DNA from: CAVYTF01 sp963708205
GTDB lineage: Bacteria; Bacteroidota; Bacteroidia; Chitinophagales; Chitinophagaceae
Assembly (NCBI GenBank): GCA_963708205.1
Contig: OY970196.1
Span: 1,240,001-1,304,000, forward strand
Length of the DNA stretch: 64,000 bases
Reading direction: 5' to 3'
The translations under genes and the position numbers were made by a program. Positions 55,306 through 62,663 of the stretch are shown in pieces; position 1 is the stretch's first letter; every line of letters starts with the position of its first letter. The notes beneath the pieces were generated by a model. It was not told where the DNA came from. It was given only the letters and a program-made list of their open reading frames with translations, and did not search any database.

Positions 55306-57684
55306 GTGTTTAAAAATTATTTCAAAACAGCCTGGCGCAGTACATGGAAGAATAAAACAACTTCGATAATAAATATAGCTGGTTTATCCGTTGGAATGAC
55401 GGCTGCTATATTAATTTTTGTATGGGTGCAAAATGAAATAAGTTTTGATAATTACCATAAAGATGCTGCTAACATTTACAGGCTTACCACCAACCTTAAG
55501 TCGCAAGGCTGGATTTGGGAAACTACACCTTTGCTGCTTGCTGATGCGGTAAAAAGCGATATACCTGAAATTGAAAGAACTGTAAGGCTTTATGCAGGCG
55601 AAATGCCTGTGTTTAACATCAACAATAATCTTTCTTATGAAAAGAATGCTGCTTATGTAGATAATGACTGGTTCAATGTTTTTAATTATAATTTTATAGA
55701 AGGCAATGCGGCTGCGTTTGCAAATGATCCGAACAGCATTATACTTACTGAATCTGAAGCAAAGAAATATTTTGGTAACCATGATGCACTTGGAACAATT
55801 ATTCATGCTGACAGCATGAACTATGTGGTGAAAGGTATTATTAAAGATGCGCCTGCCAATTCAAGCTTTCAATACACTTCATTTATTCCGCTTGCTAACC
55901 TGCTAAAAAATGCAGATAGAAAAGCGAATGATGAACAATGGGACAATGCTAATTATATTACGTTTATAAAAGTAAAACCAGGTGCAACTGCATCTTTAGT
56001 ATCAAAAAAAATTACAGATATTCTGCAAAACCGTAGTGGCGATACAGAAAAGCAAACAACCATTAGCCTGGTAAATCTAAAAGACATGCACTTTGAAACT
56101 GACCTGCAGTCTTCATTTTTTTCAAGTGGCAATAAAAATACTGTTTACATTTTTTCTGTGCTCGGTATTTTGTTATTGCTGATTGCCTGTATTAATTATG
56201 TAAATCTTACTACTGCTAAGGCAAGCCTGCGTGCAAAAGAAGTAAGCGTAAGAAAAATGGTTGGCGCCAGCAGGTATCATCTATTCAACCAGTTTTTATC
56301 AGAAGCATTATTAATAAGTTGCTTTGCACTTATTATAACCATTGCGCTCGTTCATCTTTGTTTACCTGCATTTAATGAATTTACAGGCAGGCATTTTGAA
56401 TTACCGCTTACATCGCCAGATCTCTGGAAAGTTGTTGGAATCACACTGCTGGCAGCATTTATTTTAAATAGTATCTATCCGGCATTAATATTATCATCTT
56501 TTAAGCCATTAAATGTTTTCAAGGGTTTTACTGTATTGCGTATAAAAGACAGCTATTTAAGAAAGGGATTGGTTACTGTTCAGTTTACTATTTCTGTTAT
56601 GCTGATAGCGGGTACAATCATCATTTACAAACAAATGCAGTTTATTCAGCAAACAAATCCCGGCTATAATAGATCGCAGGTTTTAGTAACGCATATCCCG
56701 GCCAACATAGATTTCAATAAAAAGTATGAAATCGTTGATGCCATAAAGCATGACCTGCTTACACAAAGCAGCATAAAAAATGTTTCAATGGCAAATCAAT
56801 CTATAGTAAATATTGGCAGCTATTCTACTGGCAGCGCAGACTGGGATGGGCATGATACTTCATTCAATCCAAAGATTGCACAGCTTTCAACAGATGCAGA
56901 TTTTATCAATACAATGCAATTACAAATGAAAGAAGGAAGATGGTTTGATAAAGGTGAAGCAGATAAAAATAATGTAGTGCTGAATGAAGAAGCGATTAAA
57001 GAATTAAAAATTCATCAGCCTTATTTAGGGCAACGCTTTACATGGAAAGGCAGACAGGGACAAATCATTGGTATTGTGAAAGATTTCAAATATAAAAGCC
57101 TTCACGACAAAACCGGTTCGCTGGTGGCATTTCAAGATCCAAACTGGTACAGTACATTCATGATAAGCATAGCACCAAACAGTGCATCGCAATCTATAGC
57201 TGCATTAAATAAAACATGGAAAAAGATATTGCCTGGCAGCCCTGTTGAATACATTTTCTTAGATGACAGCTTTAATGAGCTTTATAAAGATGACCAGCAA
57301 ACCTCAACATTAATTTTAGTGTTTGCCATTATTGCTATTGTTATATCCTGCCTTGGGTTATTTGGATTGGCAGCTTTTACTGCAGAACGACGTTCAAAGG
57401 AAATCAGCATACGTAAAGTGCTTGGCGCAAGTGTTGCAGGCATTGCACAATTACTTACAAAAGACTTTTTAAAACTTGTAATAATTGCTATTGTTATTGC
57501 ATCACCTATTGCGTGGTTTACCATGAATAAATGGCTGCAGGATTTTGCTTATCGCATACACATTAGCTGGGTAATATTCCTTGTTGCAGGGCTAGTTGCA
57601 CTTACAATTGCATTAGCAACAGTAAGCTTCCAGGCAATTAAAGCAGCGATAGCAAACCCGGTGAAGGGTTTAAGAACTGAATGA
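55306..57684 (+). CDS. FtsX/MacB-type ABC permease, paralogue 5 of 5 (GTG start)
   Basis: The 792-aa permease begins with GTG at 55306: a TAA stop lies in frame two codons upstream, and the N-terminus FKNYFKTAWRSTWKNK aligns with the other four. Coupling motifs are LRAKEVSVRKMVGAS and ERRSKEISIRKVLGAS, with Ser in place of the Gly found in the other members at both motifs. The tail is NPVKGLRTE. It follows paralogue 4 by 69 bp and precedes the second ATPase gene by 40 bp, so it may be that ATPase's dedicated partner. Confidence 0.9.
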   Translation: MFKNYFKTAWRSTWKNKTTSIINIAGLSVGMTAAILIFVWVQNEISFDNYHKDAANIYRLTTNLKSQGWIWETTPLLLADAVKSDIPEIERTVRLYAGEMPVFNINNNLSYEKNAAYVDNDWFNVFNYNFIEGNAAAFANDPNSIILTESEAKKYFGNHDALGTIIHADSMNYVVKGIIKDAPANSSFQYTSFIPLANLLKNADRKANDEQWDNANYITFIKVKPGATASLVSKKITDILQNRSGDTEKQTTISLVNLKDMHFETDLQSSFFSSGNKNTVYIFSVLGILLLLIACINYVNLTTAKASLRAKEVSVRKMVGASRYHLFNQFLSEALLISCFALIITIALVHLCLPAFNEFTGRHFELPLTSPDLWKVVGITLLAAFILNSIYPALILSSFKPLNVFKGFTVLRIKDSYLRKGLVTVQFTISVMLIAGTIIIYKQMQFIQQTNPGYNRSQVLVTHIPANIDFNKKYEIVDAIKHDLLTQSSIKNVSMANQSIVNIGSYSTGSADWDGHDTSFNPKIAQLSTDADFINTMQLQMKEGRWFDKGEADKNNVVLNEEAIKELKIHQPYLGQRFTWKGRQGQIIGIVKDFKYKSLHDKTGSLVAFQDPNWYSTFMISIAPNSASQSIAALNKTWKKILPGSPVEYIFLDDSFNELYKDDQQTSTLILVFAIIAIVISCLGLFGLAAFTAERRSKEISIRKVLGASVAGIAQLLTKDFLKLVIIAIVIASPIAWFTMNKWLQDFAYRIHISWVIFLVAGLVALTIALATVSFQAIKAAIANPVKGLRTE

Positions 57685-57724
57685 TAAAAAAGAATGATTG
57701 TATAGATACTGATAAAAAATTTAA

Positions 57725-58402
57725 ATGATAGAGCTTCAGCATATTTCAAAATGGGTAACAGTTGGTGGCATAACAACTTTTATTTTAAAAGATATAAACG
57801 TAACCATCAAGGAAGGCGAATTTGTTTCAGTTATCGGACCATCAGGCTCCGGCAAATCTTCTTTGCTAAATGTCATTGGCATGCTCGATGAAGCCTCAGA
57901 AGGGACCTATAATTTTTTAGATACCAATGTTTTTGCCATCAAAGAAAAGCAGCGCGCATCTTTGTATAAAAGGTATATCGGTTTCGTATTCCAGGCTTAT
58001 CATTTAATTGATGAATTGACGGTGTATGAAAATATTGAAACGCCTTTGATCTATCAAAACATCAAATCTTCAGAGCGTCAGGCAATTGTTGCAGACATAC
58101 TCGACCGCTTCAATATCGTTGGAAAAAAAGATTTATTTCCTACACAGCTTTCCGGTGGTCAGCAGCAACTGGTGGGCATTGCGCGGGCACTTGTTGCAAA
58201 ACCAAAGTTGATTTTGGCAGATGAGCCAACGGGTAATTTAAACTCCAAACAGGGAGAAGAAATTATGGAGCTGTTTCAAAAATTAAACAACGAAGATGGC
58301 GTAACAATTATACAAGTAACGCATTCTGAAAAGAATGCATCGTATGGAAAACGCGTGATACATCTGCTCGATGGCAGAATTGAAAAAATAGTGAATGAAT
58401 AA
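57725..58402 (+). CDS. ABC transporter ATPase, MacB/LolD type, second copy
   Basis: This has the same length (225 aa) and layout as the ATPase at 44751: Walker A GPSGSGKS at 38-45, Q-loop in GFVFQAYHLIDELT, signature LSGGQ at 142-146, Walker B LILADEPTG and switch His in QVTHSEKN. The residue after LSGGQQQ is Leu 149 instead of the near-invariant Arg found in the first ATPase and most relatives. Whether it is fully active is not clear. It sits between the last permease and the TolC gene, so the array is bracketed by two ATPases. Confidence 0.92.
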   Translation: MIELQHISKWVTVGGITTFILKDINVTIKEGEFVSVIGPSGSGKSSLLNVIGMLDEASEGTYNFLDTNVFAIKEKQRASLYKRYIGFVFQAYHLIDELTVYENIETPLIYQNIKSSERQAIVADILDRFNIVGKKDLFPTQLSGGQQQLVGIARALVAKPKLILADEPTGNLNSKQGEEIMELFQKLNNEDGVTIIQVTHSEKNASYGKRVIHLLDGRIEKIVNE

Positions 58403-58465
58403 TTTCTTCCTGCAAAAAGCTATCGAAAACAATGGTTATAGCCGGGAGTTCAAAAGCTTAAAATC

Positions 58466-59899
58466 ATGAACAATAAATTTTTATTGATCTTATTTTTTTG
58501 TTTCAGTGTAATTGATTTCTCTTTTGCGCAGAATAGCAGTACCACACCTTTCACACTGAAGCAGTGCATTGAAATGGCATTACAAAATAATGCGGATATA
58601 ACAAACACGGGCTTTACAGTGCAGTCAGACAAAGTAAACTGGCAGCAGGCTAAAGGCAATGCGCTGCCCTTTGCTTCTGCGAATATTACGCATGGCATTA
58701 CGCAGGGACGCAGTATTAATCCTTACACAAATTCTTTTATTAATCAGCAAAATACTTATGCAAATTATAGTTTGGGTGCAAGCATTAATTTATGGAACGG
58801 CAGCAGTGTTACAAATAATATCCGTGCGAATGAATTGAATTTTCTGGCTGCTGAAATGGACCAGCAGCAGGCAAAAGACAATGTATCCATCAACGTAATT
58901 CTTGATTATCTGCAGGTGCTGAGCAATGAAGAATTGCTTGATGCTGCCGTAAAACAAACTGAAGTAACAAAGCAGCAGGTGGACAGATTAAATCTTCAAA
59001 ACAATGAAGGCGCTATTGCTCCCGCAACTTTTTATGATTTGAAAGGACAATTGAGTGGTGAAGAGCTGAATGTAACAAATGCGCAGAATGCTTTGGAAAA
59101 TTCAAAGATCGCATTGACACAACTAATGAACATTCCTTATTCGGAAAATATCCGACTTGAAAATATTGAAGTGGACAGTAACCTGGTGATGTATGATGGA
59201 AATGCTTCGCAAATTTATCAGCAGGCATTACAAAATCTTGCGTTGATAAAAGCAGCAGACCTGAGAAAGCAAAGCGCTTTAAGGGCGCTAAGATCTGCGC
59301 GTGGCGGGCTTTTACCGACTTTATCTTTGAACGGTGGGCTTGCAACAAATTATTCAAGCGCCGCAACTACTTCAACTTTGATCAATACAACTGATGTGCA
59401 AACGGATAATTATATTTTATACAACAGTGACAAATTATTTTTATATACGCCGGAACAAAATTTCAGCTCACAGAAAATTCCTTACTTCAATCAATGGAAA
59501 AATAATTTCAATTCATACATCGATATCAGTTTACAAATACCAATCCTGAACGGCCTGTATCAGCGAAGCAAAGTGCGGCAGGCAGAGATAAGTGTGCGGC
59601 AGAATAATTTTGCTTTTAAAACAACCCGCACACAACTGCAGCAAAATATTGAAAGCGCATATTCCAACATGAATGCGGCTTTCAAACGTTATCAAACTTC
59701 ACGTGAGCAGGTTGATGCGTATTCAATTTCCTTTCATTCTGCAGAAATAAAATTCAATGAAGGCGTTCTTACTTCTGTTGATTATATGGTTGCCAAAAAC
59801 AATGTTGATGTTGCGCAGATCAATTTAATTTCAGCAAAATATGATTATGCTTTGCGCATAAAGATTTTAGATTATTACCAGGGAAAACCTTTGTGGTGA
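58466..59899 (+). CDS. TolC-type outer-membrane efflux protein of the permease operon
   Basis: The 477-aa protein has a signal peptide (cleavage near FAQ, residue 22) and two outer-membrane efflux helical repeats: TPFTLKQCIEMALQNNADI at the start and EGVLTSVDYMVAKNNVDVAQ near the end. It is the third TolC-type protein in the window and the only one linked to an ABC system. It should form the outer-membrane exit duct for the adaptor at 43475. It lies 63 bp after the second ATPase gene and is probably the last operon gene. Confidence 0.9.
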   Translation: MNNKFLLILFFCFSVIDFSFAQNSSTTPFTLKQCIEMALQNNADITNTGFTVQSDKVNWQQAKGNALPFASANITHGITQGRSINPYTNSFINQQNTYANYSLGASINLWNGSSVTNNIRANELNFLAAEMDQQQAKDNVSINVILDYLQVLSNEELLDAAVKQTEVTKQQVDRLNLQNNEGAIAPATFYDLKGQLSGEELNVTNAQNALENSKIALTQLMNIPYSENIRLENIEVDSNLVMYDGNASQIYQQALQNLALIKAADLRKQSALRALRSARGGLLPTLSLNGGLATNYSSAATTSTLINTTDVQTDNYILYNSDKLFLYTPEQNFSSQKIPYFNQWKNNFNSYIDISLQIPILNGLYQRSKVRQAEISVRQNNFAFKTTRTQLQQNIESAYSNMNAAFKRYQTSREQVDAYSISFHSAEIKFNEGVLTSVDYMVAKNNVDVAQINLISAKYDYALRIKILDYYQGKPLW

Positions 59900-59916
59900 T
59901 TTTCTTATAACTGAGA

Positions 59917-59930
59917 TACTGAAAATCAGT
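59917..59930. repeat. Palindrome TACTGAAAATCAGT (second copy)
   Basis: It is identical over 14 bp to 40179-40192. The two copies lie just outside the kinase-regulator/transporter block, one on each side. A following CTGCAGGTCAG stretch could extend structure in RNA. Both may be transcript ends. Confidence 0.4.
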
Positions 59931-60187
59931 AATTAGAATACTGCAGGTCAGTCCTTGATTTTTAGCAACGCAAAAGTTTGTCCTTTAGTTCATACACTAT
60001 TCATGTTTAGTTTTTTTGCGAAAAGATGCGAAATAAAAAATTTGGAGAGGATGTCAACATGTAAATGCTGTTGATGTGAAGGCGCTCATTGCAAGTGCTG
60101 GCAGGTATAGAAAGAATTTACTTTACGCTATTATGTTCCTGCTACGGCACAGAAAAACAAGAATAGCTGTATCAAAACGAACACTTA

Positions 60188-60205
60188 AATTTGAGAACAG
60201 AATAG
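60188..60205 (+). pseudogene. Vestigial 3' end of an FtsX/MacB permease gene
   Basis: The 15 bases TTTGAGAACAGAATA (60190-60204) are identical to the end of the paralogue 2 gene and encode LRTE followed by stop (TAG at 60203-60205), the invariant tail of all five permeases. The upstream frame (YQNEHLN) is unrelated and closes quickly, so only a fragment survives. This could be residue from deletion of a sixth permease, or chance in an AT-rich region. Confidence 0.35.
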
Positions 60206-60257
60206 CAAAACATAATAAATTAATAAATAATGAACCGCATATAGTGGCAGTACCTTT

Positions 60258-60635
60258 TTATTTTGAACTAGTTGAGTCAAACCTGCACGAATTAAGGATT
60301 GGTATTAGTGAATCGAATTGTTCTTGCTGCGATTTTTTATTTAATTCTTGTGCTTGGTCGTAAGTATATTTTGTAGTAAGCTTTTCTGTAACACATTCAC
60401 AAAGTGAAGTCGTTTTAACTGGATCCTTTGCATAACTATTTTTTGCGTTTTCAATGCATGCTTTAGTCATTGCATCTTTGTCTGCCTGTGTCCATTGTCG
60501 AGGTTGTGTTTGTAAATTAAGAGGAGTTTGCAATTTGTATTTAAAAGAAAATATATCTATTAAAATGAGTGCAGCAAATATTATTGTACCAGCATAAGCA
60601 AGTATTTTAAAAAGTTTTCCTCTTCGTTCCATCAT
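60258..60635 (-). CDS. Hypothetical single-pass membrane/periplasmic protein
   Basis: The 125-aa product has one N-terminal membrane segment (about residues 10-28) after a basic MERRGKLFK, then a soluble domain with W in PRQWTQADK and four Cys residues: one in KACIENAK, two in SLCECVTEKL, and a last one in LNSCR. The pattern of Cys pairs and the KYTYDQAQ segment looks like a small periplasmic helical protein with disulfides. The function is unknown. The start codon overlaps the upstream gene's stop, indicating coupled translation. Confidence 0.65.
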   Translation of the reverse strand: MMERRGKLFKILAYAGTIIFAALILIDIFSFKYKLQTPLNLQTQPRQWTQADKDAMTKACIENAKNSYAKDPVKTTSLCECVTEKLTTKYTYDQAQELNKKSQQEQFDSLIPILNSCRFDSTSSK

Positions 60636-60757
60636 TGTATCAAATTTTTCTGTCTTTCTTCACGCAACTTTATTTTGCCGCCTACTAAAAGTGAGAAATA
60701 AATGAAAATACCTAAAACTATAATGTCGTCAATGAATCCTCCTCCGAGTGCTTGCAT
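60632..60757 (-). CDS. Very small membrane protein (41 aa) coupled to the next gene
   Basis: The frame opens at 60814, but the ATG at 60757 (MQALGGGFIDD) gives the more natural product: a 41-aa peptide with one membrane segment (about residues 8-27) and a basic tail KIKLREERQKN. Its stop overlaps the start of the 60258-60635 gene (ATGA-type junction). The overlap and strong TM pattern support translation. The function is unknown. Confidence 0.5.
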   Translation of the reverse strand: MQALGGGFIDDIIVLGIFIYFSLLVGGKIKLREERQKNLIQ

Positions 60758-61177
60758 TAGTTTGATTTTTATGTAAAAGTTTAGTTGTAAAGTATCTTTT
60801 AGTATTCTCCCCACATTGAAGTTGTATGCCGGTAGGGAAATTATTTTCGTCCAGTCGATTAAAAATGTTTAATTGAAAATACTATATTGAAGATAAAAAC
60901 AAATCTTGAAATAGCAACAGTGTCAGCACATACTAAACCTAATTTTTTTAATCAAATACACCTAATTTTGACAGAGAATTCTTATGTAATTTTAATTTAA
61001 AAAAGTCCCTGTTTTGTTCCTTTCGATCAAACAATTGTTATAACTCTCTGTTATTAAGATGAATATGATATATTAAGAACAAAACGTACAAGAGTGCGAC
61101 GCAACGGCAGCTTAATAGTTATTCATTAGATTGGTTCAAAAAAATTAATCTCAAAAATAACAACGTGTGATAAAAAA
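60758..61177. other. AT-rich intergenic region downstream of mreD
   Basis: No ORF or RNA gene is recognised in these 420 bp. The only notable element is the dispersed repeat copy at 61083-61130. The position corresponds to where mrdA would normally follow mreD. Confidence 0.6.
61083..61130 (+). repeat. Dispersed intergenic repeat, copy 2
   Basis: 61083-61104 is identical over 22 bp to the minus strand of 33656-33677 (core ACGTACAAGAGTGCGACG). Similarity continues as AGCTTAATA at the same offset (61109-61117) and as an ATTCATT-like end. It ends about 50 bp from the mreD stop codon. Confidence 0.65.
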
Positions 61178-61711
61178 TCATGCAGCATTTGTACGATATC
61201 TTGCCTTTCTGTAAAACAACATTTCAGTTATAAAAATCAGCAATAAACTTATAGCTGTTGTGGCACTGACCTTGCCGATAAAGAAAAGAAAATTGCCAAA
61301 TTCCATCCATTCAATAAACACCAAACAGGCGTGGTGTACGAAGGTTAGCAGCAGTACATAAATACTGTATTGTGCAAAGCCCATGCTTTTGATGCTTGGC
61401 TCGTAATAGCTGATTTCAGTGGTTTCCTGGGGAATGAGCACGTTTAAAATAAACGGTCTTAGGTAAGCAATAAGTACGCATGGCGCAGCATGCAAACCTG
61501 GTGTTCCCGCAAAATAATCCATGCACAAACCGAATATAAAAGCAATGAACATTAATGCAAAACGTGGTGTGCTGAATGGCAGCCAAAGTATAAAAAGAAA
61601 ATATAAATACGGCTTGATAAACTGATGAAGCGGCGGCACTTTATCAAGCACAAAAGCTTGTATAAAAATGAAAAGTATAAACCGGAATATGTTTTTTACA
61701 AATGAGCTCAT
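61178..61711 (-). CDS. mreD: Rod-shape-determining protein MreD
   Basis: The 177-aa protein is nearly all hydrophobic with about five membrane segments, including LFILWLPFSTPRFALMFIAF and FGLCMDYFAGTPGLHAAPC, where the DxxxGTPGLHA region is typical of Bacteroidota MreD. It is an inner-membrane subunit of the elongasome that associates with MreC. Its start overlaps the end of mreC by 4 bp. Recognition rests on hydropathy, context and this motif. Confidence 0.92.
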   Translation of the reverse strand: MSSFVKNIFRFILFIFIQAFVLDKVPPLHQFIKPYLYFLFILWLPFSTPRFALMFIAFIFGLCMDYFAGTPGLHAAPCVLIAYLRPFILNVLIPQETTEISYYEPSIKSMGFAQYSIYVLLLTFVHHACLVFIEWMEFGNFLFFIGKVSATTAISLLLIFITEMLFYRKARYRTNAA

Positions 61712-62568
61712 TGATTTTTTGGCGTTTGCGCTTCTACATTTTTTTGTTCATTCAAAAAATTATTTTGAATAAGATAAGCATACTGCAAAGTGAAAAAGTT
61801 TGTTGCGGCTTTCAGTTGTAACGTATAAAAATTACTTGATGGATCTGAGTCAATTGACAATACAGTACCGACCATTAAGTTAGGCGGAAAACTGCCTGAT
61901 AAATTACTTGTCAAAACTGTATCGCCCCGTTTTATCTGCGCACTTTTACTGATGTTGTGCATCAATAAAATTGCAGGATCTGCTTCGTGTCCATCCCAAT
62001 CAACAATGCCATTATAAGAATTTTTCCCTTTGAGTGTTGCACTGACCTTGCTGTTGTGATTTAATAAACTCATAACAAGCGCATAATTATCACTTGTATA
62101 AATGACGCGTCCTACAATTCCATCAGGACCTGTAACAGCCATGTCTTTTACAACACCCTGCTTTACGCCACGCTCTAAAGTGATATAATTATTTTCATCA
62201 GTAATGTTGCTGCTTACCACTTTTGCAGGAAGCACATTGTATTTAATATAATGCACAGTGCTGTCAATTGTTATTGAATCGAGCTTTGCAATTTTTGTTG
62301 TATCGGAAATTTTATACTGTGTAAATAATAATTTCTGCAGCCGCGCATTTTCTGCCGCAAGGGCATCGTTAGTGGCTTTCAGGCGAAAATAATATTCAAC
62401 AGTATTGTATTGTTTATCTATTCTGCCAACAACTTCATTGGCTTTGTTTGCAAAAGCAGCCTGGTATGTTTGGTTATAATTTGCAAGCATTACCAAACAC
62501 AAAACTTCAAGAATAATAAAAGTAAAAAAATTAAAAAAACGCTTTATGAAGAGAATGATGTTGCGCAT
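61708..62568 (-). CDS. mreC: Rod-shape-determining protein MreC
   Basis: The 286-aa protein has an N-terminal membrane segment (about residues 12-30), a coiled coil (about 65-85, LKATNDALAAENARLQKLL) and a periplasmic two-beta-barrel core with NYITLERGVKQGVVKDMAV, GPDGIVGRVIYTSDNYALVM and a GDTVLTSNLSGSFPPNLMVG segment, all typical of MreC. It links MreB and MreD to PBP2 and is thought to activate it. It lies 95 bp downstream of mreB and overlaps mreD. Confidence 0.95.
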   Translation of the reverse strand: MRNIILFIKRFFNFFTFIILEVLCLVMLANYNQTYQAAFANKANEVVGRIDKQYNTVEYYFRLKATNDALAAENARLQKLLFTQYKISDTTKIAKLDSITIDSTVHYIKYNVLPAKVVSSNITDENNYITLERGVKQGVVKDMAVTGPDGIVGRVIYTSDNYALVMSLLNHNSKVSATLKGKNSYNGIVDWDGHEADPAILLMHNISKSAQIKRGDTVLTSNLSGSFPPNLMVGTVLSIDSDPSSNFYTLQLKAATNFFTLQYAYLIQNNFLNEQKNVEAQTPKNQ

Positions 62569-62663
62569 GAATGAAGCAAAGTGAAAAGTAAAAATTCAAA
62601 AGTCAAAAATGATTTTTCAAATTGGATTAAATATTTATTTTGAATTTAATTATTTCTAACACT

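Larger units (their letters stand above)
59900..60257. other. Non-coding region after the permease operon with relic sequences
   Basis: No convincing gene is seen. It contains the palindrome TACTGAAAATCAGT (59917-59930, also at 40179-40192), a copy of the candidate activator element CTGTATCAAAACGAACACTT (60167-60186), and directly after it a sequence matching the 3' end of the permease genes (60191-60205). A 95-codon frame at 60076-60363 crosses these relics and overlaps a better gene, so it is not called. Confidence 0.5.

Noticed and set aside
40270..59930. The regulator-transporter block as a horizontally acquired island
   Set aside because: No integrase, transposase, tRNA or att-like site is present, and base composition and codon use look like the flanking genes by eye.
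60076..60363. 95-codon plus-strand frame after the TolC gene
   Set aside because: It runs through the repeat and relic sequences, has no domain or signal pattern, and overlaps the better supported minus-strand gene at 60258-60635.
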